Source: Spirochaetaceae bacterium
GTDB taxonomy: Bacteria > Spirochaetota > Spirochaetia > Treponematales > Breznakiellaceae
Reading direction: 5' to 3'
Assembly (NCBI GenBank): GCA_031279895.1
Contig: JAITHR010000273.1
Coordinates: forward strand, 1 to 7,338
Length of the DNA: 7,338 nt
Below, piece after piece: positions 6,934-7,338 of the stretch (position 1 is its first letter; every line of letters starts with the position of its first letter). The translations under genes and the position numbers were made by a program. The notes under the pieces are model-generated. The model did no database searches and had not been told where the DNA came from. It saw nothing but the letters and a program-made list of their open reading frames with translations.

Positions 6934-7016
6934 GCTTCCTGCGGAGCGCCTGTAACCAGTCAACGACTGCTGTGAGCCGCACCGCAAGACGCTGTTGGAA
7001 CCGTCGGAGACGGCGG
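6885..7016. repeat. Perfect 20-bp inverted repeat across the HD-gene end
   Basis: Bases 6885-6904 are the exact reverse complement of 6997-7016, each containing the CCGTC/GACGG hairpin core (6888-6900 and 7001-7013). The arms enclose 92 bp that include the HD-gene stop codon. In RNA the arms could form a long stem around the end of the operon transcript. There is no T-run after it, so I do not call it an intrinsic terminator. Protection of the transcript 3' end, in the manner of REP elements, is a possibility but only an inference. The right arm belongs to the 30-bp dispersed repeat shared with 92-121. Confidence 0.8.
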
Positions 7017-7087
7017 CGGGCAAGTCATTACAAATAAACGATTTATCAGTAGGGAAGGGCGGTTCTACCCCTCGCAGGACCGGCTCT
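6934..7087. other. Geneless spacer after the operon, with small hairpins
   Basis: No gene is seen. Two inverted repeats with 5-bp arms and 3-nt loops stand out: CAGTC-AAC-GACTG (6957-6969) and ATAAA-CGA-TTTAT (7034-7046). The stretch just after the stop (6934-6950, TTCCTGCGGAGCGCC) resembles 895-910 (TTCCTGCGCCGCGCC) in the left noncoding region. Near the end, GGTTCT (7061) and GGCTCT (7082) are spaced 21 bp apart and lead straight into the AT-rich array, hinting that the 21-bp grid starts slightly before 7088. Confidence 0.5.
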
Positions 7088-7338
7088 AAACATTATTGTT
7101 TTACTCTGAAATATTAATGTTTTGCCGTAAAACATCAATGTTTTGTCTTGAAACATCAATGTTTTATCTCAAAACATCAATGTTTTGCCGTAAAACATCA
7201 ATGTTTTGTCTTGAAACATCAATGTTTTGCCGTAAAACATCAATGTTTTGTCTTGAAACATCAATGTTTTATCTCAAAACATCAATGTTTTGCCGTAAAA
7301 CATCAATGTTTTGTCTTGAAACATCAATGTTTTGCCGT
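7088..7338. repeat. AT-rich array of twelve 21-bp units with 105-bp higher-order period
   Basis: Twelve head-to-tail 21-bp units run to the window edge, where the last is cut at 20 bp. Each has a constant 15-nt part, AAACATCAATGTTTT, containing the inverted repeat AAACAT-CA-ATGTTT, followed by a 6-nt linker. The linkers are GCCGTA (A), GTCTTG (B) and ATCTCA (C). Unit 1 has ACTCTG and a diverged constant part, and unit 2 is slightly diverged. From unit 2 the linker order is A-B-C-A-B, A-B-C-A-B, A, so the true repeating block is 105 bp. There are no unique spacers, so this is not a CRISPR array. All frames are blocked or low complexity and no coding is proposed. The array continues beyond the window. 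Confidence 0.95.

Noticed and set aside
6885..7016. Rho-independent terminator of the operon
   Set aside because: The stem arms are 92 bp apart and no T-run follows. It is better described as an inverted dispersed repeat.
7088..7338. CRISPR array
   Set aside because: The period is only 21 bp, with 6-nt linkers of three recurring types. There are no unique spacers and no cas genes.

Overview
This window holds one three-gene cluster on the plus strand (1410-6933), flanked on both sides by unusually structured, gene-free repeat DNA (1-1409 and 6934-7338). The coding part is GC-rich, with GC-biased third codon positions. Taken together, the giant CoA-dehydratase-activase fusion, the CmpB-type membrane protein, the HD-domain protein and the dense palindromic intergenic repeats point to an anaerobe. 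My best guess is a spirochaete of the gut Treponema type. That is an inference from gene families and repeat style; nothing here, such as an rRNA, proves it, and an anaerobic Firmicute remains possible.

Layout. Positions 1-1409 contain no convincing gene. Positions 232-756 can be cut into 25 consecutive 21-bp units in one unbroken phase. The units fall into several sequence classes, and many carry a small inverted repeat. A second region (966-1334) is built of 105-bp tandem repeats, and 105 is exactly 5 x 21. An inverted repeat of about 75-80 bp (1-80 against 914-985) brackets the first kilobase. A possible promoter lies at 1347-1375.

The genes are: (1) 1410-5813, a 1467-residue fusion of two activase-type ATPase domains with reductase-like cysteine-rich domains; (2) 5818-6387, a five-helix PF06541-type membrane protein starting 4 bases after gene 1 ends; (3) 6406-6933, an HD-domain metal-dependent phosphohydrolase with a strong Shine-Dalgarno. 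Short gaps and a shared strand suggest one transcript. No dehydratase subunits, CoA-transferase or transporter ATPase accompany them, so the substrate of the activase fusion and the joint purpose of the operon cannot be read from the window.

Downstream, the end of the HD gene runs into the same family of repeats found upstream, so its last codons are repeat-derived. From 7088 to the window edge there is an AT-rich array of twelve 21-bp units whose 6-nt linkers follow a higher-order A-B-C-A-B order, again a 105-bp super-period. The recurrence of 21 bp and 105 bp in three sequence-unrelated blocks, together with many different 5-bp-stem, 3-nt-loop inverted repeats, is the most unusual feature of the window. 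I do not recognise it as a named repeat family.
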